Under the pieces are notes generated by a model. The model was not told the DNA's origin and made no database searches. It saw only the letters and a list, made by a program, of their open reading frames with translations. A stretch of DNA of 33,872 nucleotides from Planctomycetota bacterium (GTDB lineage: Bacteria; Planctomycetota; Phycisphaerae; WQYP01). Below, piece after piece: positions 1-8,302 of this stretch (positions are counted from its first letter, which is position 1; each line of letters begins with the position of its first letter). Position numbers and translations under genes: made by a program. The stretch spans positions 1-33,872 of the forward strand of contig JAJZJL010000045.1 of assembly GCA_021810145.1 (NCBI GenBank), given 5' to 3'.

Positions 1-24
1 TATCTGCGGTTCACCCCGTTGTCC
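1..24 (-). repeat. Inverse-oriented end of the GGTGAACCGC repeat
   Basis: The first 24 bases read on the minus strand match the repeat start that recurs at 2189-2211, 2481-2500 and 2707-2726 on the plus strand (core GGGGTGAACCGC). Only the inner end is visible because the window begins here. Together with 2189-2211 it brackets the subtilase gene in inverted orientation. Confidence 0.7.
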
Positions 25-59
25 TCGGGACAGACTCTCAGGTTCTCTCGCCGGATACT

Positions 60-158
60 GGCGCTACTGCCAATACTGACGCAACTGAATAATGCTGATA
101 ATACTGACGATACTGACAATACTGAACATTCTGATAATACTGCCAATTCTGACACCCG
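60..158 (+). repeat. Degenerate 9-nt tandem array (ACTGAnnnT type)
   Basis: About ten copies of a degenerate 9-base unit with the core ACTGA follow one another. The same unit recurs at 2940-3068 on this strand. It recurs in the opposite orientation at about 18361-18438, 28237-28300, 28807-28850 and 29085-29170. No open frame of interest runs through it. Confidence 0.75.
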
Positions 159-304
159 CGCTTCCCATAATGTTTGAATGGGTGGTATAACTCATCCTTC
201 GCGGGAGTTGAGCCGAAAATAAATGTGTTGTTACTCGCCGACGGCCTTGACCTTTGGGCCGTCAGAGTTGGATGTGTTGTACGCCACCGGCAGGAGCCTT
301 CCCG

Positions 305-2116
305 ATGCTTTCCGAAATGTCAAATCCGTCGATAATACTTGAGTCGCAGCGAGGTCCTTCCTCGGAAAATGCCAAATTAGGGGCCACCTATTCCGCAGGG
401 ATGGGGTTGGGGTGCGCGCTCGCGGCCTTAGCGTTTGCGTCGCTGGGCCAACAAGCCGCCCACGCGGACACCGCGTTTCAGGAGATCGGATTAACGCAGT
501 TGCAAACGGTGGTGCCACAGTTGGATGGCGCGGGGGTAAGCGTCGGCCAAGTTGAGGCCAACCCTGCCCCCGGTGGGCCGTACGTCTATTTCGAGAGTAA
601 TTCGAACCTCAATCCTGGAGCCTCCTTTACGTATGTTGATGCGCTGGGGGCGTCATCGGGGAGCTACAACCCGAATCTCGGATCATGGCACGCAAACGAC
701 GTCGGAGGGGTTTTCTATGGCTCGGCTGGAGTGGCGACGGGCGTTGCGTCTGTTGAGCTATTTGCCGAGAGCTATTTTGGGAGCTCTTTTCCAATCGATC
801 AAAGCTCGACCCCCAACTCAGGCGTTCCGTCAGTAATCAACCAGAGCTTCATTTACATGAACGCTACCGCAACCAGCAGCCAATCCTACGACAACGCGTG
901 GGACAACTCGGCAAGCCAATTCAACCTGCTTTATGTAACATCAATTGGTGACGGCGAAACTACCAGCACAACCCAGCCCAGCTATATTAATCCCCCGGCG
1001 TCAATGTATAATGGAATCGCAGTTGGGGTATACACCGGAACGGTAAACGGCAGCAGCTATTCGGCGTCCTCATCGGTCTACTCGTCGACTTCGTGGGTGG
1101 GGCCAACCTGGGACGGCCGATCCAAGCCTGATCTCGTGGCGCCGGTCCCCGGCTCACTTGGGAATTACACCAGCTACAGCACCCCGGTGGTCTCTGGCGT
1201 TGCAACCCTCATGGAGCAGGCGGCCCGCGGCACCAACCTGCCCGGACCGGTCGGTCTGAGCGCCAGCGACGCGTCGGTTGTTTCAGGCGGTGCAACGGCC
1301 TACACCACTGCCGCCACGGATATCCGAACGGTCAAGGCTTTGCTGCTTAACGGAGCGGTTAAACCCGTCGGATGGACGAACAATTACTCCATCACAAGCA
1401 ATGGTGCGTATCTATTGCCGACCTACACCTACAATGCTGTTAATGCCAATGCCGTTACGCCGCTGGATCCGCGGTATGGCTCCGGCGTGGTCAACGCTTA
1501 CAACTCCTATGAAAACCTCGCCGGCGGCGAACACAACTTCACCAGCACCACCATGCAAAGTATTGCCGCGCTGCCCAGTGTGACCGGCGCGCCAACGGCG
1601 AATTTCACCGGAACCTTTTCGCAGGCGGCTTCGGCTACCAATCCGGCCACCATCACCGGGTGGAATCTGGCCAGCATTTCGGCGAGTTCCACCGGCAATG
1701 CCGTGGAAAATTATGATTTTAATTTAACCGGGACATCCTTAAACAGTTGGGATCTCACCGCCACGCTGACCTGGAACAAAAACTATAACGCCAGTGGCAT
1801 TAATCATCTGATGCTGTTTTTATTAAACTCCTCCGGCCAGCGGGTGGCCAGCAGCACCAGCATGCTGGATAACGTGCAGCAGATTAATATCAATCCCGCA
1901 TTGGGCATAAATTCCTTAGCGCCCGGGCAGTATGATCTCGCGGTCGAAATGCTGGGTGGTGTGAACACCATTTCCACCAGCGACACATACGCCCTGGCGT
2001 GGAATTTTGTTGATCCGACAACCGTCCCGGAACCAACCGCATTGGCGATATTCGCCCTCGGATTAAGCCTGCTGGCGATGCCGAAGAAACGCCCGGCGGG
2101 GATCGGCGGTCGGTGA
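305..2116 (+). CDS. Secreted subtilisin-like (S8) protein with PEP-CTERM anchor
   Basis: This encodes a 603-residue exported protein. The ATG at 305 was chosen because AGGAG lies 8 bases upstream; in-frame starts further upstream lack such a site. A signal segment with a long polar start and a hydrophobic core (about residues 33-50, ending before AHADTAF) is followed by an S8 peptidase fold. The likely triad is Glu84 (GQVEA, in the usual Asp position), His129 (WHAND) and Ser290 (TSYSTP). The usual oxyanion Asn position reads Asp (IGDGE, about residue 216). A Ser/Thr/Asn-rich, probably beta-sandwich C-terminal part leads to the tail VPEP, a hydrophobic helix and basic KKR, which is a classic PEP-CTERM sorting signal. 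Such tails are processed by exosortase at the cell envelope. The substrate is unknown. With Glu for Asp it may be a weak protease or a non-catalytic relative. Confidence 0.85.
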   Translation: MLSEMSNPSIILESQRGPSSENAKLGATYSAGMGLGCALAALAFASLGQQAAHADTAFQEIGLTQLQTVVPQLDGAGVSVGQVEANPAPGGPYVYFESNSNLNPGASFTYVDALGASSGSYNPNLGSWHANDVGGVFYGSAGVATGVASVELFAESYFGSSFPIDQSSTPNSGVPSVINQSFIYMNATATSSQSYDNAWDNSASQFNLLYVTSIGDGETTSTTQPSYINPPASMYNGIAVGVYTGTVNGSSYSASSSVYSSTSWVGPTWDGRSKPDLVAPVPGSLGNYTSYSTPVVSGVATLMEQAARGTNLPGPVGLSASDASVVSGGATAYTTAATDIRTVKALLLNGAVKPVGWTNNYSITSNGAYLLPTYTYNAVNANAVTPLDPRYGSGVVNAYNSYENLAGGEHNFTSTTMQSIAALPSVTGAPTANFTGTFSQAASATNPATITGWNLASISASSTGNAVENYDFNLTGTSLNSWDLTATLTWNKNYNASGINHLMLFLLNSSGQRVASSTSMLDNVQQININPALGINSLAPGQYDLAVEMLGGVNTISTSDTYALAWNFVDPTTVPEPTALAIFALGLSLLAMPKKRPAGIGGR

Positions 2117-2154
2117 GAAACGAGTCCCGGTGCGCCGGGAGGCAACGAACAACG

Positions 2155-2925
2155 AATCCCGGCGCGCCGGGACAGGTTCCAGCCAGATGACAACGGGGTG
2201 AACCGCGGATAGCGCGGATGAACGCGGATACGGGGATAGTTTCCCAGTTATCCGTTTATTCCGTGCAGGGGGTTGACCCTGTGCGTGCCGGGGTGGTTAC
2301 CGCATTTTCGTTTCCGTGTTCGAGGCCGGCTTGCAACGGTGGACTGAAGACCGGACCACGGATTTCACGGATAACACTGATACGGTGGCAAGGATCCGAA
2401 ACGACCGACCAGCATTCCGCATTAATTGCTGATCATTGCTCGTTGCTTCCCGGCGCGCCGGGACCGGTTCCCGGGAGACAACGGGGTGAACCGCAGATAG
2501 CGCGGATGAACGCGGATACGGGGAGCACATCCCATGCGTGCCGGGGCGGTTTGCTGCCGTCGCCGTCACTTCGATTACAAGACCGGACCACGGATTTCAC
2601 GGATAACACTGATATGATGGCAAGGATCCGAAACGACCAACCAGCATTCCGCATTAATTACTGATCATTGCTTCCCGGCGCGCCGGGACCGGTTCCCGGG
2701 AGACATCGGGGTGAACCGCAGATGGCGCGGATGAACGCGGATACGGGGAGCACATCCCGTGCGTGCCGGGGCGGTTTGCTGCCGTTCTCGTCACTTCGAT
2801 TACAAGACCGGACCACGGATTTCACGGATAGCACTGATACGATGGCTACGATCCGAACCGACCAACCAACATTCCGCATTAATTACTGATCATTGCTTCC
2901 CGGCGCGCCGGGACTCGTTGCTCGT
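2155..2925 (+). repeat. 225-bp tandem repeat array
   Basis: Two near-identical units lie at 2446-2670 and 2671-2895, with an exact period of 225 bases, and a partial unit starts at 2896. A longer, more diverged unit precedes them (about 2155-2445). Each full unit contains the palindrome CCCGGCGCGCCGGG, a GGTGAACCGCAGAT block, the module CGTGCCGGGGCGGTTT, an ACCACGGATTTCACGGAT block and a terminal CATTCCGCATTAATTACTGA stretch. Because 225 is divisible by three, open frames of about 73 codons appear on both strands. Their translations are read-through of CACGGAT-type repeats and do not look like proteins. Confidence 0.9.
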
Positions 2926-2939
2926 TGGTTTCACGTTCT

Positions 2940-3068
2940 GCCCCCACTGCCCCCACTGCCCCTACTGAATCTACTGACCATACTGATCTTACTGATATTA
3001 CTGATCTTACTGAATATACTGACCATACTGACCATACTGACCATACTGATCCTACTGAATCTACTGCC
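2940..3068 (+). repeat. 9-nt tandem array reaching the holB stop codon
   Basis: A run of about 12 units of the form CTGAnnnTA (for example ACTGACCAT three times in a row) is preceded by a few CCCCCACTG units. The last unit supplies the CTA that, read on the minus strand, is the TAG stop of holB at 3061-3063. The array therefore begins at the last codon of the gene. Confidence 0.9.
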
Positions 3069-4278
3069 CCTTCCGCATCGTGTGTTCAATCGCGGTTCCC
3101 GTGGCGGCCAGCAGTACGCCAATATGGGCGTTCATATCCGCCTGCATTTCAGCCTGCCGGCACAGGGCGATACATTCCTGCGCGGCGGCCGGCGGCATGG
3201 CATGGGCCTGGGATGGCAGGGGAGCGATGATCGCGGCACCGGTGGCGTGGCGAAGGCGGTCGTCAAACCATGCGGCAACAAAGCTCAGCATCAACCCCAC
3301 TCCGTCGCGCACGGCTCGATCCTTGGACGCCAGCGGATCGCGTTTGAGCATCGCTTTGGCATATTGTTCCGCGGATTTCTGGATCAGCGTCGCCAATGCC
3401 ATTCCGCCTTCGCGCCCGGAGAGCATGTTGTCCAGCACCGTTGATATGGCATTGATCCAGTGGGGAAACGCGTTTTGATCCGGTGCGGTACTTCTGGCTC
3501 CGGATTTGGCTGGTTCGTCGCGCTCCGGAGCGATGGTGGCTTCCATGAACGCAATGGCCCGGCCCAGGCTGCCGCCGGAAAGCCGGGCCAGCAGTTTCGC
3601 CTGCGTGTCATTAACCCCGCGCTGGACCAATTCCGGAACCATGACGGAAAAAGATAGATCCCGAAATTGCACAAACTGCGCCCGGCTGCGGATGGTGCTT
3701 AACAGCTCGGTCGGGCTGGTGGTAATCAAGATGATGTAATTTTGCGGCGGCGGTTCTTCCAGCGTTTTCAGCAGGGCGTTTTGCGCGGGAATTTCCATCA
3801 GATCCGCGTCGTCAATAATAAACCATTTCCCGCGCCCGCGTTGCGAGCGTTTGTAAATTTTCGGTTCAACCCGGTGCTCCGGTGAATCATCGCCGATGAT
3901 TTCACCGCGGATGACTTGAATGCTCAAGGTAGTGCCCTTGGATTTTCCGCTGCGGTCATGATATCGAATCAACTCGCGGCTCACGAGGTGCAGATCGGGA
4001 TGATTACGAAATTCAACGGCCTTGCAGGAATCACACTGGCCGCAGGGAAGTGTCAATTCAAATTCCGGCTCCAGCAGTGCATTAAACAGTTGGCCATTGT
4101 GGCGGTTGGGCCGATGCGCCGGCTGGTCGCACAGGCCGGTTTTGGCCATTTCCAGCGCGGTGTGAAATTTTCCCACGCCGGCGGGACCGGCGAAAATCCA
4201 GGTCGATGCCAGGCGGCCGGAATGAATCACGCGCTGCGTATGGGCTAATGCCGTTGCTTGGCCTTGAATATTCAACAT
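3061..4278 (-). CDS. holB: DNA polymerase III delta-prime subunit
   Basis: This is a clamp-loader subunit of 405 residues belonging to the AAA+ family. The P-loop region reads GPAGVGKF (about residues 31-38), with Phe where an active ATPase has Ser or Thr, as is tolerated in delta-prime. A zinc module is formed by Cys50, Cys79, Cys82 and Cys85 (CGQCDSC). The Walker-B-like IIDDAD and the LLKTLEEPPP motif follow. The arginine-finger region reads IRSRAQ, not the SRC typical of ATP-sensing subunits. The protein is longer than the roughly 330-residue E. coli subunit, with an Ala-rich insertion and tail. It lies 40 bases downstream of the aminotransferase gene and probably shares its transcript. 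The gene ends inside a 9-nt tandem array. Confidence 0.9.
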   Translation of the reverse strand: MLNIQGQATALAHTQRVIHSGRLASTWIFAGPAGVGKFHTALEMAKTGLCDQPAHRPNRHNGQLFNALLEPEFELTLPCGQCDSCKAVEFRNHPDLHLVSRELIRYHDRSGKSKGTTLSIQVIRGEIIGDDSPEHRVEPKIYKRSQRGRGKWFIIDDADLMEIPAQNALLKTLEEPPPQNYIILITTSPTELLSTIRSRAQFVQFRDLSFSVMVPELVQRGVNDTQAKLLARLSGGSLGRAIAFMEATIAPERDEPAKSGARSTAPDQNAFPHWINAISTVLDNMLSGREGGMALATLIQKSAEQYAKAMLKRDPLASKDRAVRDGVGLMLSFVAAWFDDRLRHATGAAIIAPLPSQAHAMPPAAAQECIALCRQAEMQADMNAHIGVLLAATGTAIEHTMRKGQ

Positions 4279-4318
4279 ATCTGAACCTGTACGTTCCGGG
4301 ACCGCTAAGGGCTTGCCA

Positions 4319-5497
4319 TTAACCAGTCATTTTATCCGCCAGTTTATTCAGGGCGGCAATGCCGCGCTCAATGGTTTGATCACTGGCGGCGTAACTGAGG
4401 CGGAAATGTGTGTCATAGTTGCTGAAAACACTTCCCGGAATCACCAGCACGTTATCCGCCACAGCCCGATTGACAAATTCCGTTGCGGTCAGGTTACCGG
4501 GAACTTTGGGAAACGCGTAAAAGGCCCCGTCCGGATGATTGATAACAAATCGGTCCGCCAGGCCGGCGACAATCCGATCGCGCTTACGCCGATAATGATC
4601 AATATGTGCGGACATATCGACTGATCCCTGATGCAGCAGTTCAAGGGCGGCATATTGGGACGGGGACGGCGCGCAAACAAACGTGTATTGCTGCAATTTG
4701 GTCATCTGTTCAATAATGGGCTTCGGGCCGGCGGCGTAACCCAGCCGCCAGCCGGTCATGGCATAGGTTTTGGAATATCCCTTAAGCATAATGCACTGCT
4801 CCGGCAGCAGGGGGGCAATGCTGTGGTGCTTCTGGTAGCAGAATGCGTCATAAATTTCATCGCTGAGCACCAGCAGATGATGCTTTTTTGCGATGTCCGC
4901 GGCAGCCTGCAATTCGGCCGGCGTCAGGGCGATGCCGGTGGGATTATTGGGTGAACACAGAATCAGCATTTTGGTGCGCGGCGTAATGGCGGCTTCAATG
5001 CGTTCGGGATGCAGCCGAAAATCCGGATAGCTGTTGACCGGCACCGGCACCGCACCGACCATGCGGGGAAGATGTTTATACATGACAAAGTAGGGGTCCA
5101 GAAAAATCACTTCGTCGCCGGGATTTAACGTTGCGAACATTGCCAGCATAATGCCCGCGGAAGTGCCGGAGAGCACCAGCACGCCCGGATCGCGCCAGTC
5201 CGTGCTCTGGCACACATCCCGGCGGATGGGATCAATCAGTTCCGCGATGCCCTGGGTGGGGGTGTACCGATTTTTCCCGGCCCGGATGGCTTCAATGGCC
5301 CGTTCCTTGATCGGATCGGGCACATCAAAATCCGGCTGGCCGATGGATAAGTTGATCGGGTCTTTGAGTTTCGCGGCCAGATCAAAGACTTTACGAATGC
5401 CCGAAGCGTCAATCTCCAGCGCCCGCTGGGCAATGCAGGAGGCAGGATTAAAACTTCCGGCGGTGTCAGCCGGTGCCGAAGCGGGGGATATAACCAT
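4319..5497 (-). CDS. Class I aminotransferase (aspartate aminotransferase family)
   Basis: This is a 392-residue PLP-dependent fold type I enzyme of the aspartate/aromatic aminotransferase group. It shows PNNPTG (about residues 183-188), DEIY (213-216), the PLP lysine in SKTYAMTGWR (Lys243) and a C-terminal FRLSYA containing the substrate carboxylate arginine. The N-terminal NLSIGQPDFDVP is typical of the AspC/PatA-like subgroup. The start has GAGGA 4 bases upstream. It is the upstream member of a likely two-gene minus-strand unit with holB. The exact amino donor (aspartate, aromatic or alanine-type) cannot be set from sequence alone. Confidence 0.9.
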   Translation of the reverse strand: MVISPASAPADTAGSFNPASCIAQRALEIDASGIRKVFDLAAKLKDPINLSIGQPDFDVPDPIKERAIEAIRAGKNRYTPTQGIAELIDPIRRDVCQSTDWRDPGVLVLSGTSAGIMLAMFATLNPGDEVIFLDPYFVMYKHLPRMVGAVPVPVNSYPDFRLHPERIEAAITPRTKMLILCSPNNPTGIALTPAELQAAADIAKKHHLLVLSDEIYDAFCYQKHHSIAPLLPEQCIMLKGYSKTYAMTGWRLGYAAGPKPIIEQMTKLQQYTFVCAPSPSQYAALELLHQGSVDMSAHIDHYRRKRDRIVAGLADRFVINHPDGAFYAFPKVPGNLTATEFVNRAVADNVLVIPGSVFSNYDTHFRLSYAASDQTIERGIAALNKLADKMTG

Positions 5498-5631
5498 ACG
5501 TTCCTCAACGTTTTATCAACAAAACCGGTACAAAAGTCCGCAGGATTTCCGCCGGTTGATCGGGTCGGAATTCCAGAGATTATTGTAGCGTAGGTTAACT
5601 GAACTTGCCGCATCGCACCGGCACTTCCGAA

Positions 5632-5658
5632 ATCTGATCCGCGCGATCCGTGGTCCGG
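5632..5658 (-). repeat. CACGGAT-type repeat, inverse orientation
   Basis: Read on the minus strand this begins CCGGACCACGGAT and continues with further CGGAT units. It matches the CCGGACCACGGAT blocks of the 225-bp array. With the plus-oriented copy at 6205-6231 it forms an inverted pair around the GxxExxY gene. Confidence 0.75.
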
Positions 5659-5763
5659 CCGTTAGAGGTATGGAATGTTTCGGGGAAATTTGATGGCTGA
5701 GACTTCCCTACGCGGGTATTCGGATATATGCTTGGAGTAAGGGCCTGACGGACTGGAGGATAG

Positions 5764-6138
5764 ATGGCTATTGATCTCATCCATGAGGGACTAAGCGGAA
5801 AAATTATCGGTGCGGCGATGGCGGTTTTAAACGAGCTAAAGCCTGGACTGGACGAAAAACTATACGAACGCGCTTTGATGATAGAGCTTCGAGCTCGAGG
5901 GCATGTCGCGCGGGGCCAGAAACGCTACAGGGTGTCATATCGGAACCACCATATTGGCACATTGATTCCGGACCTTATCGTGGACGACCTGGTGATTGTC
6001 GATACAAAAGTGGTTTCAGTGTTTACCCCCAGCCACATTGCCCAGATGGCCGGCTACCTCGCGGTAAGCGGACTGCGACTGGGGCTGCTGCTGAATTTCC
6101 ACGATGCCACCCTGGACTGGAAGCGCATTGTGCGATGA
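5764..6138 (+). CDS. GxxExxY protein
   Basis: This is a small protein of 124 residues with the family signature GLDEKLY (about residues 28-34). It also has the order of elements seen in this family: an amphipathic start, ALMIELRARGH, YRVSYRNHHIGTLIPDLIVDD, then a VIVDTK strand resembling a PD-(D/E)xK nuclease-like core, and LLLNF near the end. GxxExxY proteins are common in planctomycetes and other environmental bacteria, and their role is not established. A GGAGG lies 4 bases before the ATG. It stands alone, with inversely oriented CACGGAT repeats on both sides (5632-5658 and 6205-6231), as would a cargo or helper gene of a small mobile unit. That role is inference. Confidence 0.88.
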   Translation: MAIDLIHEGLSGKIIGAAMAVLNELKPGLDEKLYERALMIELRARGHVARGQKRYRVSYRNHHIGTLIPDLIVDDLVIVDTKVVSVFTPSHIAQMAGYLAVSGLRLGLLLNFHDATLDWKRIVR

Positions 6139-6204
6139 TTCAATCCGTCCGGGATACCACTGAATACGGTTTGGTTTCGCTGTGGGCCACCGCGAGATAA
6201 AACA

Positions 6205-6231
6205 ACCACGGATGGCACGGATTAAACGGAT
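6205..6231 (+). repeat. CACGGAT-type repeat
   Basis: ACCACGGAT is followed by GGCACGGAT and TAAACGGAT, each 9 bases long. It is the plus-oriented partner of 5632-5658 and matches the arms of the 91-bp hairpins further along. It lies in the 469-base gap between the GxxExxY gene and the sugar transporter gene. Confidence 0.75.
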
Positions 6232-6305
6232 GAAAGTGGGAAAGTAGAAATGCCGCCCGTTGTTCCCCGGCAGGTCAACACTCGTTGGCTGTTTCTAGCC
6301 GTTGT

Positions 6306-6355
6306 CCCCGTATCCGCGCTATCTGCGGTTCACCTCGATGTCTCCCGGGAACCGG
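6306..6355 (-). repeat. Inverse copy of the 225-bp unit's left part
   Basis: Read on the minus strand this matches the region of the 225-bp unit from GGTTCCCGGGAGACATCG through GGTGAACCGCAGAT to GCGGATACGGGG, lacking one internal CGGAT unit. Degenerate copies of the CCGGCGCGCCG palindrome follow at about 6378-6391 and 6400-6412. Confidence 0.8.
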
Positions 6356-6498
6356 GAATCAATGAGCAACTAATCCCGGCGCGCCGAGACTCGTTGCCTC
6401 TCGGTGCGCCGGGGTTCGTGGTCGGAACGTCTGCCGCGTTTACGGGATCCATGTGCCATGATTCACGCCCGCAAGTCGGCGTCAGCGGTATGGCGGGC

Positions 6499-6526
6499 TT
6501 GACATTTTTTCCGCCGGGTGGAACAT
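6499..6526 (+). promoter_or_regulatory. Candidate promoter of the sugar transporter gene
   Basis: A perfect TTGACA at 6499-6504 is followed after 16 bases by GAACAT (6521-6526), a weak -10 match. It lies 82 bases before the transporter start. The -35 match is strong and the -10 assignment is uncertain. Confidence 0.35.
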
Positions 6527-6607
6527 AGCGGAACCTTTTCATGGCCTTGTGAGGTACGCGAGTACAACCATTGTGCCACAGAAACCGGCAAAGCGAGGAA
6601 ATATTTT

Positions 6608-8071
6608 ATGGCTATTGGCGGCATTACACCCGGTGGATCGGTGCGGGCTTCCGGGGAAAGCGGAGAGCGCACGTATCGGCTTCCATTTACCATCATGACC
6701 GTTCTGTTTTTCATGTGGGGGTTCATGACGGTCTGGAATGACATTCTCATTCCACGCTTTAAGGAAGCCTTCACGCTTAATTTCTTTCAGGCCATGCTGA
6801 TCCAATTCGCTTTTTTCGGAGCCTACACCATTGGCTCGATGATCTATTACTTCATTTCCATGGTCTGGGGTGATCCGATCAACCGTATCGGTTATAAAAC
6901 CGGTGTGATCATCGGCCTGCTGGTCGCGGCGAGCGGATTTATGTTGTTTTATCCGGCGGCCATTTTGGTTTCCTATCCATTTTTCCTCATCGCCTTGTTT
7001 ATCGTGGGGCTGGGATTTGCAATGCTGCAAATTGCCGCTAATCCATATATCACCATTCTGGGGCCGGAACGCACCGCCTCAAGCCGGTTGAACCTTTCGC
7101 AGGCATTTAATTCTTTTGGCACCACCATCGGGCCGATTATTGCGGGCTGGCTGATTTTTAAGGTATTCAGCAGTCCGGGCAGCCAGGGGGCGCAGTCCGT
7201 GAAGATTCCGTATTTGTGTGTGGGGGGCGTATTTCTGATTCTGGCGGTCTGCTTTATATTCGCGCACCTGCCGAACTTCACCAATACCGAACATATTACC
7301 CGTGGGGCCGGGGCACTTAAGCACCCGCACACGGTTTTGGGTATGCTGGCGATTTTCATGTATGTCGGCGGCGAGGTTACCGTGGGCAGTAACATCATTA
7401 ACTACTTGCATCTGCCCAAGCTCGGCGGACTTAGCCATGAGGCGGCCTCCGGGTTTCTATCCTTTTACTGGGGCGGATTGATGATCGGGCGGTTCATGGG
7501 GGCCTTTGCGCTAAGCGATATGCGCAAGTGGCTGCGCAACACCATCGTGGCGTTGCTGCCGGTGGTGGCTTTTGTCACGATCTGGCTGCTTGCCGGCCGC
7601 ACCGATGCCATGCATTACGGGGTGATGCTGCTGGTGATGCTGGCAGCCTTTTTCCTTGGTGCTTCCAGCCCGCAGCGGATGCTGGCACTGTTCAGCTTTA
7701 TTATTCTTGGGCTTTTGCTCACGGGCATATTGTCCTCGGGGGCGGTGGCGGTATGGGCGATACTGGGAATTGGCTTGTTTGATTCGGTCATGTGGTCCAA
7801 CATATTCTCTCTGGCCATTGATGGTCTGGGGGCCTTAAAAAGTCAGGGATCTTCGCTGCTGGTGATGGCCATTCTGGGTGGGGCGTTGTTGCCACCGCTG
7901 CAGGGAATTGTGGCTGACTACAAGGGAATACAGTTTTCCTTTGTCGTGCCGATGCTGTCGTATGTATATATCGCCTTTTATGGCATTTATGGCTATCGTG
8001 CCGGCAAAACCGGTACCGCAACCGCCGTGGGCAATCCAGGTGATCTGTCCGCGCCGGTTGGCGGCCTGTAA
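6608..8071 (+). CDS. MFS sugar transporter, FucP-like
   Basis: This is an integral inner-membrane protein of 487 residues with about twelve hydrophobic segments. The first segment carries FFMWGFMTVWNDILIP, the signature of the FHS (fucose:H+ symporter) branch of the major facilitator superfamily. ANPYITILGP and LNLSQAFNSFGTTIGPIIAG are also characteristic of this branch. The ATG at 6608 was chosen because GAGGA lies 8 bases upstream; the open frame extends 30 codons further up without a comparable site. It probably imports a hexose or deoxyhexose together with protons. The specific sugar cannot be read from sequence. The transketolase gene follows in the same direction after 231 bases with its own likely promoter. 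Confidence 0.88.
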   Translation: MAIGGITPGGSVRASGESGERTYRLPFTIMTVLFFMWGFMTVWNDILIPRFKEAFTLNFFQAMLIQFAFFGAYTIGSMIYYFISMVWGDPINRIGYKTGVIIGLLVAASGFMLFYPAAILVSYPFFLIALFIVGLGFAMLQIAANPYITILGPERTASSRLNLSQAFNSFGTTIGPIIAGWLIFKVFSSPGSQGAQSVKIPYLCVGGVFLILAVCFIFAHLPNFTNTEHITRGAGALKHPHTVLGMLAIFMYVGGEVTVGSNIINYLHLPKLGGLSHEAASGFLSFYWGGLMIGRFMGAFALSDMRKWLRNTIVALLPVVAFVTIWLLAGRTDAMHYGVMLLVMLAAFFLGASSPQRMLALFSFIILGLLLTGILSSGAVAVWAILGIGLFDSVMWSNIFSLAIDGLGALKSQGSSLLVMAILGGALLPPLQGIVADYKGIQFSFVVPMLSYVYIAFYGIYGYRAGKTGTATAVGNPGDLSAPVGGL

Positions 8072-8241
8072 GCGCTTTGTGCGCTAAAGGGCTTTCCGGA
8101 TTTATTTTCTTCGTAATCAAATCAACGCGTGCCGCGGCAGGGCGGCGCACACCACGGTGCTGCGCGGCATGGCCTTTTTCGGTTTCAAACGCAGTTGTTG
8201 CTTCGGGGCATACGATGCGTTGTGAATGGGCAATTGCGCAT

Positions 8242-8270
8242 TTGGCGGAATTCCGGATTCTGTGTACACT
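8242..8270 (+). promoter_or_regulatory. Candidate sigma-70-type promoter of transketolase
   Basis: TTGGCG at 8242-8247 and TACACT at 8265-8270 are 17 bases apart. This would start transcription near 8277, about 25 bases before the transketolase ATG. Confidence 0.45.
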
Positions 8271-8302
8271 AACGGCGTTGTATTTATTGTGAGGATACTG
8301 TT

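Noticed and set aside
2433..2889. Open frames of 73 codons on both strands in the 225-bp repeats
   Set aside because: They arise because the repeat length is divisible by three. The translations are CACGGAT-repeat read-through, with no ribosome site and no family.
2155..3068. CRISPR array
   Set aside because: Units of 225 and 9 bases are contiguous without unique spacers, and no cas gene is present.
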